A stretch of DNA of 64,000 nt from Aquimarina mytili. Its GTDB lineage: Bacteria > Bacteroidota > Bacteroidia > Flavobacteriales > Flavobacteriaceae. The notes under the pieces were generated by a model. That model did not search any database, was not told the DNA's origin, and was given only the letters and a program-made list of their open reading frames with translations. Where the stretch lies: contig NZ_JAERQJ010000001.1 in assembly GCF_016735115.1 (NCBI RefSeq), forward strand, positions 558,001 to 622,000. The letters run 5' to 3'. The translations under genes and the position numbers were made by a program. Positions 51,328 to 61,664 of the stretch are shown here, piece by piece; the first letter of the stretch is position 1; every line of letters begins with the position of its first letter.

Positions 51328-51657
51328 TTATAACTGTTCTTTAATTTTAAGAAGTTGTCCTTTTATTGACTCTAGTTTACGAATGATATCAAAACTATCC
51401 AGAGCTTCGTGCTTTTGTTCTTTAAGGTGGATTTTGGCACCTTCTAACGTAAATCCTCGCTCCTTAACCAAATGATATATCAGTTCCAGATTTTTGATAT
51501 CTTCTGGAGTAAATTTTCGGTTACCTTTTGCATTTTTTTTCGGCTTCAGAATATCAAATTCTTTTTCCCAAAAGCGAATCAGAGAGGCATTAACATCGAA
51601 TGCTTCAGCTACTTCGCCAATACCATAGTACATTTTTTTTGGTAAGTCTACATACAT
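51328..51657 (-). CDS. MerR-family transcriptional regulator
   Basis: The 109-residue protein is an N-terminal MerR DNA-binding domain (about 10-80: YYGIGEVAEAFDVNASLIRFWEKEF, KGNRKFTPEDIKNLELIYHLVKERGFTLEGAKIHL) plus a short coiled-coil tail. It has no effector-binding domain. It follows the CapA-like gene by two bases, so it is part of the minus-strand group headed by the M23 peptidase gene. A MerR regulator at this place between alaS and lemA is usual in flavobacteria. Confidence 0.9.
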   Translation of the reverse strand: MYVDLPKKMYYGIGEVAEAFDVNASLIRFWEKEFDILKPKKNAKGNRKFTPEDIKNLELIYHLVKERGFTLEGAKIHLKEQKHEALDSFDIIRKLESIKGQLLKIKEQL

Positions 51658-51659
51658 AA

Positions 51660-52766
51660 TTATTCTTTTTGTTGTGTAAAACTTCCATCTTCATCAAAAA
51701 TAAGTTTGCTTTCAGGAAAATCTTCTTGTGTAAGCTTTTTAATTTCCTTTAGCGCTCTTTTTTTCTCATCTATAAATGGATATACCTCGTCAATTTGCTT
51801 AGCAGAATGAAGTTTTCCTTTCATGAAATTTCCATCTAAGTCAATTTCAATTTCTGCGATAGGAGCATATCCTTTAATCCCATCAAGATTAAATCTTGAG
51901 TAGGTGCAAAAATTACCTAAACTGTATGCAATAAACTTATTTTTATACACTTCAAAGGCTCTTGATACATGTGGCCCATGACCAATAATCACATCGGCCC
52001 CGGCGTCAATCATTGTATGTGCAAACTTGTAAACATTACCTCGGTCCTCACCATAAAAACGTTCAGTTTTTCTGGTCACGTGGGTGTGTTTTAGTCCTTC
52101 GGCACCACCATGAAAAGAAACAATTACGATATCAGCCTTTTGTTTAAGTTCTTCTACGATTTTTTTTGCATTGGTTAAGTTATGAATTTTTATGCAATCT
52201 TTGTTTGGTGCAAAAGCACAAAATCCATAAGTAATTCCATTTTTTTCAAAAATTGTGGAAGGTTGAGCAAATATGCCAGCATAGGCAATATTATGTTTTT
52301 CTAAAGTTTTTGAAGTGTTTTTAATTCCGATAGCGCCAAAATCACCAATATGATTATTAGCAATGCTCATAACATCAAAACCAGTTTCTTCAAGGTATTT
52401 GCCATAAGATTCTGGAGATCTAAATGAGTAACATTTTGAGGGGTCAGAACACCTTTTGGCATTTTCACCTTCATCGGTAAGTGTACCTTCCAGGTTTCCG
52501 AAAAGAATATCGGCTTGAGTTAGAATCACATTAACATTATCAAAAGGGCCTTTGCCTTCTGGAGGAAGATAACTATCATTTGGAAAATTGGTTCCCATCA
52601 TAATATCCCCAACGGCCATTAATTTAATGGATTTTGGTTTAGTCAGTTCAAGCTTAGTTTGCTGAGTTATCGAATACATAGAGTCCAATACTTCTTTTGA
52701 ATATTTTTGGGCCTGTATCGAAGAACTGAAACCAAAAATGATTACAAAAAAAAGTAGTTTACGCAT
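51660..52766 (-). CDS. CapA family protein (PgsA/poly-gamma-glutamate type metallophosphatase fold)
   Basis: It has 368 residues, with a signal peptide to about 20 (SSIQAQ) and the PGA_cap metallophosphatase-like fold. Metal-site motifs are visible: GDIMMGTNF near 53, GNLEGTLTD near 95, NNHIGDFG near 141, SFHGGAEG near 208 and GHGPHVSRAFE near 258. In Bacillus, CapA/PgsA takes part in poly-gamma-glutamate export, but most homologues in Bacteroidota have no such operon and no known substrate. It lies 6 bp after the M23 peptidase gene. Confidence 0.87.
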   Translation of the reverse strand: MRKLLFFVIIFGFSSSIQAQKYSKEVLDSMYSITQQTKLELTKPKSIKLMAVGDIMMGTNFPNDSYLPPEGKGPFDNVNVILTQADILFGNLEGTLTDEGENAKRCSDPSKCYSFRSPESYGKYLEETGFDVMSIANNHIGDFGAIGIKNTSKTLEKHNIAYAGIFAQPSTIFEKNGITYGFCAFAPNKDCIKIHNLTNAKKIVEELKQKADIVIVSFHGGAEGLKHTHVTRKTERFYGEDRGNVYKFAHTMIDAGADVIIGHGPHVSRAFEVYKNKFIAYSLGNFCTYSRFNLDGIKGYAPIAEIEIDLDGNFMKGKLHSAKQIDEVYPFIDEKKRALKEIKKLTQEDFPESKLIFDEDGSFTQQKE

Positions 52767-52772
52767 CGATGT

Positions 52773-53750
52773 TTAGTCTAAAGTTTCATTAACCAGATTG
52801 GAAGCTTTAAGCATTTCGGCAAACTCTTCAGGAGTTAAACTTCCGTAGTAAAAATTTCTAGGGTTGATTTTCTTACCATCTTTAAAAATCTCATAATGTA
52901 AGTGAGGGGCAACAGATCTACCAGTGTTTCCAACATAACCAATAATATCACCACGTTTAACCTTTTGACCTTTCTTAACATTGTACTTGCTTAAATGAGC
53001 ATATAAACTCATATAATTAAAACCATGATCAATACGTATATGTCTTCCGTACCCAGTAGAATTTGCATCAGCTCTTTTTACAACACCATTACCAGAAGCA
53101 TATACAGGGGTTCCTGTGGCTGCCGAGAAATCCATACCATAATGAAATTTTCGTGCTTTTGTAAAAGGATCACTTCTCCATCCATAACCAGATGCCATAC
53201 GTTTCAGATCTGAATTTTGTATGGGTTGTATTGCAGGTATAGTTGCAAGTAATTCTTCTTTCTGCTCAGCAAGCTCTGCAATTTCATCAAGAGATTTTGA
53301 TTGCACAACAATCTGTTTGGTTAATTTGTCTATTCGTTCACTACTCTCTATAATCATGTTAGAATTATCGTAGCCCTCAAGATTTTTATATCGATTTACA
53401 CCACCGAACCCTGCATTACGTACATCTGCAGGTATAGGGTTGGCTCCAAAATAAAGACGATAAATATTATCATCACGTTCTGCAACTTCTTTTAAGATTT
53501 CTTCGTTACGACTTAATCTTTTATTCATTAAATCATATTGAAATACCATGTTTTCGAGCTCTCTTCTATATTTTTTTTCTTTAGGAGTTTCTAACTGAGG
53601 GATATTAAGATAAATGAGTAGAAGAACAAACCCGGCTAAAAAAGTACCAACTACACCTAATGCAGCGATACCAAATTTCCTTCCTTTCTTTTGCTCTATT
53701 TTGCGATAAGAAAGTGTGTCACTATCATAGTAATATTTAACCTTTGACAT
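52773..53750 (-). CDS. M23 (LytM) family zinc peptidase, membrane-anchored
   Basis: The protein has 325 residues, with a membrane segment (about 28-48), a coiled-coil stalk (about 55-180) and a C-terminal M23 domain. Zinc ligands are seen in HYGMDFS (H and D) and in HLHYEIFKDG (HxH). It would cleave peptide cross-links in peptidoglycan or act as an adapter. It is divergent from alaS with a 210-bp spacer, an arrangement usual in flavobacteria. Confidence 0.92.
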   Translation of the reverse strand: MSKVKYYYDSDTLSYRKIEQKKGRKFGIAALGVVGTFLAGFVLLLIYLNIPQLETPKEKKYRRELENMVFQYDLMNKRLSRNEEILKEVAERDDNIYRLYFGANPIPADVRNAGFGGVNRYKNLEGYDNSNMIIESSERIDKLTKQIVVQSKSLDEIAELAEQKEELLATIPAIQPIQNSDLKRMASGYGWRSDPFTKARKFHYGMDFSAATGTPVYASGNGVVKRADANSTGYGRHIRIDHGFNYMSLYAHLSKYNVKKGQKVKRGDIIGYVGNTGRSVAPHLHYEIFKDGKKINPRNFYYGSLTPEEFAEMLKASNLVNETLD

Positions 53751-53960
53751 AATCTAAAATATGCTATTTTTGCAGGATATCAACCAAAAAAGTCTTGCTT
53801 AAAACCAAGACAACGCAACAAATATAGTAAAATGTTGCAAAGTCAAGAAAAAACTGACAACTATAGATCGATTTTTCCTAAATGGAAAACCTTTTAATTG
53901 TTTGTTTTTCATGTAGTTGAAGTTTTTTTGATGTAAATAAAATGCAATACAATAGAATTT

Positions 53961-56594
53961 ATGAAATCCCAAGAAGTTAGAAATCAATTTTTAGAGTTTT
54001 TTAAGTCCAAAAAACATAGCATCGTAGCATCTGCACCAATGGTAATCAAAGATGATCCAACCTTGATGTTTACAAATGCTGGGATGAATCAATTCAAAGA
54101 GTATTTTTTAGGCAATGGTACTCCTAAAAGCAATAGAATTGCCGATACTCAAAAATGTTTGCGAGTAAGTGGCAAGCACAATGATCTTGAAGAAGTTGGT
54201 ATGGATACGTATCATCATACCATGTTTGAAATGTTAGGTAATTGGAGTTTTGGGGATTATTTTAAAAAAGAAGCAATTCAATGGGCTTGGGAATTATTAA
54301 CTGAAGTATATGGTATAGATAAAAACATATTGTATGTGTCTGTTTTTGAAGGAGCAAAAGATGAAAACCTTGAAATGGATCAGGAGGCTTATGACTTATG
54401 GAGTGCAATTGTTCCCGAGGATCGCATCATAATGGGAAATAAGAAAGATAACTTCTGGGAAATGGGAGATCAGGGACCATGTGGTCCTTGTTCAGAGATT
54501 CATGTCGATCTAAGATCAGAAGATGAAAAAAAGAAAGTGCCAGGGAGAGAATTAGTAAATCAAGATGATCCATTAGTTGTAGAAGTATGGAATCTGGTTT
54601 TTATGCAGTATAATAGAAAAGCAAATGGATTATTAGAAAAGTTACCGGCGCAACATGTAGATACAGGTATGGGGTTTGAGCGTTTGTGTATGGCATTACA
54701 AGGAGTTAAATCCAACTACGATACAGATGTTTTTACACCATTAATTAGAGAAATTGAGACGATAACTAATACAACATACGATAAAGATAGTTTACCCACT
54801 AATGAAGATGGTAAAGTGAGTGTAGCTATTCGAGTAATTGCTGATCATGTAAGGGCAGTTTCGTTTTCAATAGCAGATGGTCAATTGCCAAGTAATACAG
54901 GAGCGGGATATGTAATAAGAAGAATTTTGCGCAGAGCAATTCGATACGGATTTACATTTTTAAATACCAAAGAACCATTTATATATAAATTGGTAGAGAC
55001 GCTAAGCAAGCAGATGAGTGATGCATTCCCAGAATTAAAAGCACAGAAAAACCTTATTATAAACGTGATTAAAGAAGAGGAACAATCTTTTTTAAGAACG
55101 TTAGATCAAGGGTTGGCACTTCTGGATAATGTAATAAAAAATACTAACGGGAAAGAAGTTTCTGGTGAAAAGGCATTTGAGTTATATGATACCTATGGTT
55201 TCCCTATTGATCTTACTGCCTTGATTTTGAGTGAGCAAGGGTATACGTTAGATGAAAAAGGTTTTGAAACCGAACTTCAAAAACAAAAGGAAAGGTCAAG
55301 AGCAGCTTCTCAGGTTTCTACGGGTGACTGGCAAGAGTTATCAAAAGAAACTTCTGAAGGATTTGTTGGGTATGATAATCTTTCTACAGATGTGAAAATA
55401 ACTCGCTATAGAAAAGTGAGTAGCAAAAAAGAAGGAGAATTATATCAATTTGTTTTTAATAAAACGCCTTTTTATCCAGAGGGTGGAGGGCAAGTAGGAG
55501 ATAAAGGTTATCTCGAGGCAACCAATGGAGATGTAGTCTATATTATTGATACTAAAAAAGAGAATAATTTAATTGTTCATTTTTCTAAAAATCTACCTAA
55601 AAAGATTGAAGGAAGTTTTAAAGCTGTAGTAGATAGTAAGCAACGCGCAAGGACGGCGGCTAACCATACCGCAACACATTTATTGCATCAAGCACTTCGC
55701 TCAATTTTAGGAACTCATGTAGAACAAAAAGGGTCAATGGTGCATAGCGGTAATTTGCGTTTTGATTTTTCGCACTTTGCCAAAGTAAGTAGTGAAGAGT
55801 TAAAAGAAGTTGAAGATTTTGTAAATGCTAGGATTAGAGAGCACCTTCCTTTAGAGGAAAAGAATGGTATCTCCTATGATCAGGCAATTGCAGATGGGGC
55901 CATAGCATTGTTTGGTGAGAAATATGGAGATTCTGTGCGTGCAATTCGATTTGGAGAATCTATGGAATTATGTGGAGGAACCCATGTGCAGAATACCAGG
56001 GATATTTGGCATTTTAAAATTACTTCAGAAAGTGCAATTGCGGCTGGGGTTAGGCGTATAGAAGCTATTACCAGTGATGCGGCCAAAGAATACTTTACTT
56101 CCCAATCAGAATCATTTAATGAAGTAAAAGCTGTTCTGAAAAATGCTAAAGATCCTGTTAAGGCTATTACTTCACTGCAAGAAGAAAATACAAGTTTAAA
56201 AAAGCAAATAGAATTATTACTTAAAGATAAAGCTAAAAACCTAAAAGGAGACCTTAAATCTGAATTTCAGGAAATAAATGGAGTGAATTTCTTAGCAAAG
56301 AAAGTAGATTTAGATGCTGCTGGGATTAAAGATTTATCTTTTGAATTAGGAGGTGAATTAGAAAATATCTTAGTGGTTTTTGGAGCTGAGAAAAATGGTA
56401 AAGCTTTATTATCATGCTATCTGTCTAAAAATTTAGTAGATGAAAAGAGTCTTAATGCAGGGCAAATTGTTAGAGAGTTAGGTAAATATATTCAAGGCGG
56501 CGGCGGCGGACAGCCATTTTTTGCTACTGCAGGAGGTAAAAACCCAGAAGGGATCAAAGAAGCATTAGAGAATGCAAAACAATATTTAAGTTAA
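53961..56594 (+). CDS. alaS: Alanyl-tRNA synthetase
   Basis: AlaS charges tRNA-Ala. The protein has the full bacterial length of 877 residues: the class II catalytic core ([36 protein letters not shown]), the editing domain with zinc-site motifs HTATHLLHQ near 573 and CGGTHV near 674, and the C-terminal C-Ala domain ending with the glycine-rich QGGGGGQP block. The start ATG is at 53961. Downstream, the usual neighbour (the GSCFA gene) is separated from alaS by a small cassette at 56601-57080. Confidence 0.98.
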   Translation: MKSQEVRNQFLEFFKSKKHSIVASAPMVIKDDPTLMFTNAGMNQFKEYFLGNGTPKSNRIADTQKCLRVSGKHNDLEEVGMDTYHHTMFEMLGNWSFGDYFKKEAIQWAWELLTEVYGIDKNILYVSVFEGAKDENLEMDQEAYDLWSAIVPEDRIIMGNKKDNFWEMGDQGPCGPCSEIHVDLRSEDEKKKVPGRELVNQDDPLVVEVWNLVFMQYNRKANGLLEKLPAQHVDTGMGFERLCMALQGVKSNYDTDVFTPLIREIETITNTTYDKDSLPTNEDGKVSVAIRVIADHVRAVSFSIADGQLPSNTGAGYVIRRILRRAIRYGFTFLNTKEPFIYKLVETLSKQMSDAFPELKAQKNLIINVIKEEEQSFLRTLDQGLALLDNVIKNTNGKEVSGEKAFELYDTYGFPIDLTALILSEQGYTLDEKGFETELQKQKERSRAASQVSTGDWQELSKETSEGFVGYDNLSTDVKITRYRKVSSKKEGELYQFVFNKTPFYPEGGGQVGDKGYLEATNGDVVYIIDTKKENNLIVHFSKNLPKKIEGSFKAVVDSKQRARTAANHTATHLLHQALRSILGTHVEQKGSMVHSGNLRFDFSHFAKVSSEELKEVEDFVNARIREHLPLEEKNGISYDQAIADGAIALFGEKYGDSVRAIRFGESMELCGGTHVQNTRDIWHFKITSESAIAAGVRRIEAITSDAAKEYFTSQSESFNEVKAVLKNAKDPVKAITSLQEENTSLKKQIELLLKDKAKNLKGDLKSEFQEINGVNFLAKKVDLDAAGIKDLSFELGGELENILVVFGAEKNGKALLSCYLSKNLVDEKSLNAGQIVRELGKYIQGGGGGQPFFATAGGKNPEGIKEALENAKQYLS

Positions 56595-56600
56595 AATACT

Positions 56601-57080
56601 CACGCAAAGTCGCTAAGATGCAAAGAAATGATAAAGATTTTGATGAGGAGTTGTTCGAAAATGAATTAGCGGGTATTATTGTTGATTGTTCATATCATAT
56701 CCATGTAGAATTAGGACAAGGACTTTTTGAATCGGTTTATGAAGAAATAATGTTTCATGAATTGACCTCGATTGGTTTAAAAGTTGAAAAGACAAAAAGC
56801 TTTGCCGGTTATTTGGAAAGGAAAGACAATGGATATGGGATTTCGAACAGATTTGATTGTTGAGAATAAAGTGATAGTTGAGTTGAAATCAGTTGAGCAA
56901 GTTGCTTCCGTACATTCAAAGCAGCTGCTTACATATCTTAAATTAACTGGAATAAAATTAGGATTGTTAATTAATTTCAATAGTCCGTTAATAAAAACAG
57001 GAATTACTAGAATAGTGAATGGATTGTAAAATCTTAAATCAGAGATAAATAAAAACTTTGTGCCTTTGCGTCTTTGCGAG
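56601..57080 (+). mobile_element. GxxExxY cassette flanked by inverted repeats
   Basis: The left end (56601-56625) and the reverse complement of the right end (57056-57080) match the pattern CnCGCAAAGnCGC, nAAG, three variable bases, CAAAG. These ends are themselves short tandem GCAAAG-type repeats. The single gene inside is a frameshifted GxxExxY protein. The 480-bp unit lies precisely between alaS and the GSCFA gene. I know this kind of end sequence to accompany GxxExxY genes in many Bacteroidota. How it moves is unknown. Confidence 0.6.
56618..57029 (+). pseudogene. GxxExxY protein gene (PD-(D/E)XK-like), frameshifted
   Basis: The first frame (56618-56863) encodes the family N-terminus with the name motif GQGLFESVYEE and continues to GLKVEK. 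The second frame (from about 56784) gives the rest: RQKALPVIW, MDMGFRTDLIVENKVIVELKSVE, HSKQLLTYLKLTG and KLGLLINFN. Both parts match one protein of about 135 residues. The change of frame falls at about 56782-56790 (GTTGAAAAG), where one extra base (or two lost bases) breaks it. The conserved D, E and K of the nuclease-like fold are present in the second part. The start codon lies inside the left inverted repeat. Unless a ribosomal shift occurs on the A-rich stretch, the gene is inactive. Confidence 0.85.
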
Positions 57081-57094
57081 AGCTAAGTGTGTAT

Positions 57095-58042
57095 ATGAAT
57101 CTACAAACAAAAATATCGTTATCAGCTCAAGAGCCAAAAATTGATTATAAATCAGAAATATTGATGCTGGGTTCTTGTTTTGCTGAAAATATTGGTGAAA
57201 CGTTTGGATATTATAAGTTTAAGAATCTGATTAATCCTTTTGGAATTCTATTTCATCCTAAGGCAATAGAAACTTTTTTATGGATGGCAAGTCAAGATGA
57301 ACACTATGTTGATACCGATTTGTTTTTTCATAACGAAAGATGGCACTGTTTTGACGCACATTCTTCATTAAGTAACCCAAGTAAAGAAAAGTTACTTTTT
57401 GATCTGAACGCAGCTTTAATTCTTACAAAAGAGAAATTACAATCTTCGACACATATATTTATAACTTTAGGAACAGCCTGGGTGTATCGTTTAAAATCTC
57501 TGGATATGATTGTGGCAAATTGCCATAAGATCCCGCAAAGAGAATTTGAAAAGACACTTTTGACAATTAATGAGGTTAATCAATGTCTTCAAAACTGTGT
57601 TCATTTCATAAGAAATCTTAATCCGTCAATTCAAATAGTATTTACGGTATCACCAGTAAGACATAGTAAAGATGGATTTGTAGAGAATAATAGGAGTAAA
57701 TCTCATTTGCTTGCCGCAATTCATCAAACTATAAATGGTGATTCAGGTCTAAGTTATTTTCCGTCTTATGAGATTATGATGGATGAACTAAGAGATTACA
57801 GATTTTATAGTGCTGATATGATTCATCCTAATGAAACCGCGATCCAATATATCTGGGAGCGTTTTTCTGAAGTTTGGATTTCCGAAAAGGCTAAGACAAC
57901 AATGAAGAGTGTTGAAGAAATTCAAAAAGGATTAGCACATCGCTCATTTAATCCTAAAAGTAAACAACATCTTACTTTTCTTAAAAACTTAGAGCATAAA
58001 AAAAACAAGCTAAAAGAAGAGCATCCTTTTATAGAGTTTTAA
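57095..58042 (+). CDS. GSCFA domain protein
   Basis: This 315-residue protein has the name-giving motif LGSCFAENIG near 27-36 and the NPFGILFHP block near 50. The SGNH-like hydrolase character shows in FTVSPVRHSKDG and in the late D-x-x-H (SADMIHPNE). The family is a putative esterase of unknown substrate. The start is ATG 57095 (MNLQTK); the open frame reaches TTG 57074 inside the right end of the GxxExxY cassette. In flavobacteria this gene normally follows alaS directly. Confidence 0.88.
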   Translation: MNLQTKISLSAQEPKIDYKSEILMLGSCFAENIGETFGYYKFKNLINPFGILFHPKAIETFLWMASQDEHYVDTDLFFHNERWHCFDAHSSLSNPSKEKLLFDLNAALILTKEKLQSSTHIFITLGTAWVYRLKSLDMIVANCHKIPQREFEKTLLTINEVNQCLQNCVHFIRNLNPSIQIVFTVSPVRHSKDGFVENNRSKSHLLAAIHQTINGDSGLSYFPSYEIMMDELRDYRFYSADMIHPNETAIQYIWERFSEVWISEKAKTTMKSVEEIQKGLAHRSFNPKSKQHLTFLKNLEHKKNKLKEEHPFIEF

Positions 58043-58066
58043 GTTTCTGATGTATAGTGTTTTCTT

Positions 58067-59827
58067 TTAAACAGTGATAAAATTTGGATTAATTATTTTT
58101 AATCCACTATCAATCAAATGCTTGATTTTTGGTTTTCTAGATTTTATTTGCTCTAAATGACCGATGATTTGAAGAGAAAAATCTTCATCTCTGGTATATG
58201 TCAGTTCATAAATTTCTATAGGTAGTAACCAATCGTCAGAATGGTCAGTTTTTAAAATATCAAAAACGGCTTCTAATGAAAACTTGGTGTTTTTGCCTTC
58301 TCTTATATTTCGTACAGACTGATATAAAGAGTGAAGTTCTTTTTCTGTGTTATTATAACTTCTTTTTGTTGTCGAAGAATTTGGATTATGTGTGATTAAA
58401 TTAAAAGAATAATCATCTGCTGGTCCTGAAAATGCTGACACAATTTCTTTTCCTACGGCAAGATCAAAAGTTCCCCATTCGGGTTTGAAAAGGCACTCAT
58501 CTTTGTAGTTGATAGTACATTCGCTAAATTGAATTAATATGAGCTCTCCCTGTATATTTCTAATACCTGTAATATTTGTTCCTGCAACCGTAATTCCGCT
58601 TTCAAATTCAAATTCGATGTATTCTCCGTCATAAAAATTATATGCTTTCAGATCTCTGGGAGACATATTTTCGATGGCAAGATTGATTCCTTTTAATTTA
58701 CCTAATGGTGATCTGAAGCCATCGGGATGCGCATCGATACCATGTCCGATAAGTTCTTTTTCTCTAAATGAAAGAGCGGTTGGTCCTGATGTTTCAAAAT
58801 AAATAACTTCGTTATCTTCGTTCCTAATCATGCGCGTAAACACACCAGAAACTTGTAACCCAGTGCTTAATTCGATAGTACCAAGGTTTTCTGACTCAAT
58901 TAACTTAGCTAGTCCACGATGTCCTCCTTTTCGCAAGGCCATTGTATCAGCAAATTCTTCAAGAACCTGGCACAAGTATGCAAAATCTGGAGTAACAAAT
59001 AATTGTGGTTGAGGTTTGGTGATGTCAAAATCCTGAAAAGCGGCTTCTGGAGAATATTCAAGTTTTTTTACATGATCTGTCATACACCATTCACTTTCTC
59101 CAATAGAAGATAATAAACCGGCGCCATAGATTTTAGGATTCTCTACCGAACCGACTAGGCCGTATTCTACAGTCCACCAATGCAAGTTTCGAATCAAAGC
59201 CATTTCAGAAGGTTCTTCTTTTTGATTTTGTAATATCTCGATCTTCTTCTCTGCCTCTTCTATGTCTTTTTGTTTTGTATTGTGGGCTTCTTTTAAAATT
59301 GAAAGCTTCCTAACGGCTTCATATAATTCATAATCTCTTTTTGAGGAAATTGCTTTGCAACCTATTTTCCCAAAACGTCTTAGGTATTCGGCATAGTCTG
59401 GATTGGCAATAATAGGTGCATGTCCAGCAGCTTCATGAATAATATCCGGTGCAGGGGTATATTCAATGTTTTCTAATTGTCGTATATCAGAGGCAATAAC
59501 CAGGATGTTATACGCCTGAAACTCCATGAAGGCATTAGGAGGGATAAAGCCATCTACAGCCACTGCAGCCCAGCCAATCTCTTGTAAAATCCTGTTCATC
59601 CCATACATGCTCGGGATTTGATCAATAGAAATGCCGGTTTTTTGAAGTCCGTTTAGATAAGAATCATGAGCAACTTTGGGTAATGAGAAAATATTTTTTC
59701 GCATTACATATCGCCACACTGCATGGTCAACAGGCGTATATTCCTCATAATTTTGTGGTTTTATGAATTGTTTCAAATGAGGAGGAAGCCTATCTAACAA
59801 AGGATTAGATTCTATATTTAAGGACAT
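58067..59827 (-). CDS. Phenylalanine 4-monooxygenase (aromatic amino acid hydroxylase), long form
   Basis: It converts phenylalanine to tyrosine using tetrahydrobiopterin, O2 and Fe(II). The iron ligands are H131 and H136 (HEAAGH) and E221 (WWTVEYG). At 586 residues it is twice the usual bacterial length. A charged coiled-coil-like insertion (about 162-208) lies between the histidines and the glutamate, and an extra C-terminal part of about 245 residues (from about 340) is not recognised. I choose ATG 59827 (MSLNIESN); the frame opens at a TTG two codons earlier. A TATTTTTG -7 element (minus strand, 59847-59854) fits this start. Confidence 0.92.
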   Translation of the reverse strand: MSLNIESNPLLDRLPPHLKQFIKPQNYEEYTPVDHAVWRYVMRKNIFSLPKVAHDSYLNGLQKTGISIDQIPSMYGMNRILQEIGWAAVAVDGFIPPNAFMEFQAYNILVIASDIRQLENIEYTPAPDIIHEAAGHAPIIANPDYAEYLRRFGKIGCKAISSKRDYELYEAVRKLSILKEAHNTKQKDIEEAEKKIEILQNQKEEPSEMALIRNLHWWTVEYGLVGSVENPKIYGAGLLSSIGESEWCMTDHVKKLEYSPEAAFQDFDITKPQPQLFVTPDFAYLCQVLEEFADTMALRKGGHRGLAKLIESENLGTIELSTGLQVSGVFTRMIRNEDNEVIYFETSGPTALSFREKELIGHGIDAHPDGFRSPLGKLKGINLAIENMSPRDLKAYNFYDGEYIEFEFESGITVAGTNITGIRNIQGELILIQFSECTINYKDECLFKPEWGTFDLAVGKEIVSAFSGPADDYSFNLITHNPNSSTTKRSYNNTEKELHSLYQSVRNIREGKNTKFSLEAVFDILKTDHSDDWLLPIEIYELTYTRDEDFSLQIIGHLEQIKSRKPKIKHLIDSGLKIINPNFITV

Positions 59828-59938
59828 GTGCAAATTATTTTGTGGTCAAAAATACTATAATTGGTAAATTAAAAGTTTTATTTAATATTGAAGTGTCTAT
59901 AAATAGTTAAATTTGTTTTTGTTGATCTTAAAAAAAAA

Positions 59939-61633
59939 TTGATTGTGAGATGTAAATTGATAATACTACTAGGATTGTTTAGCATTGTATTTGTTAATGC
60001 CCAGGTTACAAATAAAGGAGTTCCAAAAAGTTGGGAAATGCAAAATGCTAAAAAAAGTATAAGTCCAATCCTTATGAAAAGTATTGATTTTAAAAAAATC
60101 AATGCTGAAGATGCAATTAATGATAAAAAAGATAATATACCTTTCAGGTTTGGTCATGAGCTTAGTGTTAATCTTGGATTGGATAACGCTGGTGTTTGGG
60201 ATCAACTTGAAAATGGAGATAGAATATGGCGTATTAACATTGTCTCTAAAGGTGCAACAACTTTAAATTTTATTTTTAACGTATTTCAAATTCCTAATGG
60301 AGCTACATTATATCTATATAATGATGATAGATCTGATGTATTGGGGGCATATACAGATGTTTTTAACAGGCCTGATAAAATGTTAGGAACTTGGTTGATC
60401 GAAGGAGATGATATATGGATAGAATACTATGAGCCAGCTTCTGTTAAAGGACAAGGGAAACTCAATATTTCAAAAGTAATTCATGGATATCGCTCTGTAA
60501 CTGATGCCATGGCTAGGCGAAAAGATCTAGGGAGCTCAGATAATTGTAATCATGATGTAGATTGTACAGTTGGAAATGATTTTGATGCCATAAAAGATGA
60601 ATTAAAAAGATCTGTCGCTTTATTTATTCTTGGAGGGGGTGTATGTTCAGGGACTTTGATCAATAATACTAGTAACGATAGGGCTCCATATTTTTTATCG
60701 GCTAACCATTGTTTTGTAAATAATGATACGGGTCAGATGGATAATCCGGCAACTTGGGCATTTCGATTTAATTGGATAAGTCCAAATCCATCTTGTGGAA
60801 CTGCAGCTGCAAGTACAGATGGTGATCGAACCCAAGAAACTACTAGTGGTGCAACGATACTGGCTCGAAATGAAAAAACTGATGTGCTTTTAGTTAATAT
60901 AGACACAGGACTACCAGAAGAATGGGATTTAAACTGGGCTGGATGGGATCGATCAGGTAATGTTCCAAGTTTTGTAGTAGGGATTCATCATCCCGAGGGG
61001 GATATTATGAAAGTATGTAGAGAAGATCAATCACCCTCTAAATCATTACTTAATTTTAATGGTGAACCGCAAACTGAAATATGGGAAATTTCAGATTGGG
61101 ATATTGGGGTAACTGAAAGAGGTTCGTCGGGTTCGGCGATTTTTGATCCAAGTGGTAGGATTATTGGTCAATTAGCAGGAGGAGGCGCAGCTTGTAGCGG
61201 TCTTGATGATAATGGTCTTCCTGATTTTTATGGTAGATTTGATGTTTCCTGGGATTTTGGTACCACAGATGAAACTAGATTATCAAATTGGCTAGATCCA
61301 ACAAATACAGGTGACCTTACTACTGATATTGTTTCTCAAGACGGAACAGTTCCTCCAACTCCAACTCCTCCAGCACCGGAAGAAAAAGAAGAAGTTACAC
61401 TGTTTGTTGATACTTTTAAAGCTGTAGTAACTATTTCTAATACCATAACCGATAATGTTGTTACCTATTCAATTTATAATATTTCAGGAGCACTTGTTGA
61501 TTCAGGACAAGTTACAGGAGAAAAAGAAGATATTGATATGACATCTAAATCATCAGGAATGTATTTTGTGTTTATAGAAAACTCGGTTGGTGGTTCTTTT
61601 ACCCAAAAAGTTATCGTCAATCAAAGATTCTAA
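59939..61633 (+). CDS. Trypsin-like (lysyl endopeptidase type) secreted protease with T9SS sorting domain
   Basis: There are 564 residues with a signal peptide to about 22 (VNAQ) and a long propeptide-like region to about 200. The S1 protease domain has the catalytic triad H257 (SANHCF), D315 (KTDVLLVNID) and S397 (RGSSGSAIF), with several cysteines, as in Achromobacter lysyl endopeptidase. A Pro/Thr/Glu linker (TVPPTPTPPAPEEKEE, about 470-487) joins it to a T9SS sorting domain (SSGMYFVFIENSVGG, KVIVNQRF). It is released or surface-bound through the type IX system. No ATG is available: the start is TTG 59939 or GTG 59945. Confidence 0.88.
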   Translation: MIVRCKLIILLGLFSIVFVNAQVTNKGVPKSWEMQNAKKSISPILMKSIDFKKINAEDAINDKKDNIPFRFGHELSVNLGLDNAGVWDQLENGDRIWRINIVSKGATTLNFIFNVFQIPNGATLYLYNDDRSDVLGAYTDVFNRPDKMLGTWLIEGDDIWIEYYEPASVKGQGKLNISKVIHGYRSVTDAMARRKDLGSSDNCNHDVDCTVGNDFDAIKDELKRSVALFILGGGVCSGTLINNTSNDRAPYFLSANHCFVNNDTGQMDNPATWAFRFNWISPNPSCGTAAASTDGDRTQETTSGATILARNEKTDVLLVNIDTGLPEEWDLNWAGWDRSGNVPSFVVGIHHPEGDIMKVCREDQSPSKSLLNFNGEPQTEIWEISDWDIGVTERGSSGSAIFDPSGRIIGQLAGGGAACSGLDDNGLPDFYGRFDVSWDFGTTDETRLSNWLDPTNTGDLTTDIVSQDGTVPPTPTPPAPEEKEEVTLFVDTFKAVVTISNTITDNVVTYSIYNISGALVDSGQVTGEKEDIDMTSKSSGMYFVFIENSVGGSFTQKVIVNQRF

Positions 61634-61664
61634 AATAATTAAGAGTTTTAGTAAAGAAACTGTG

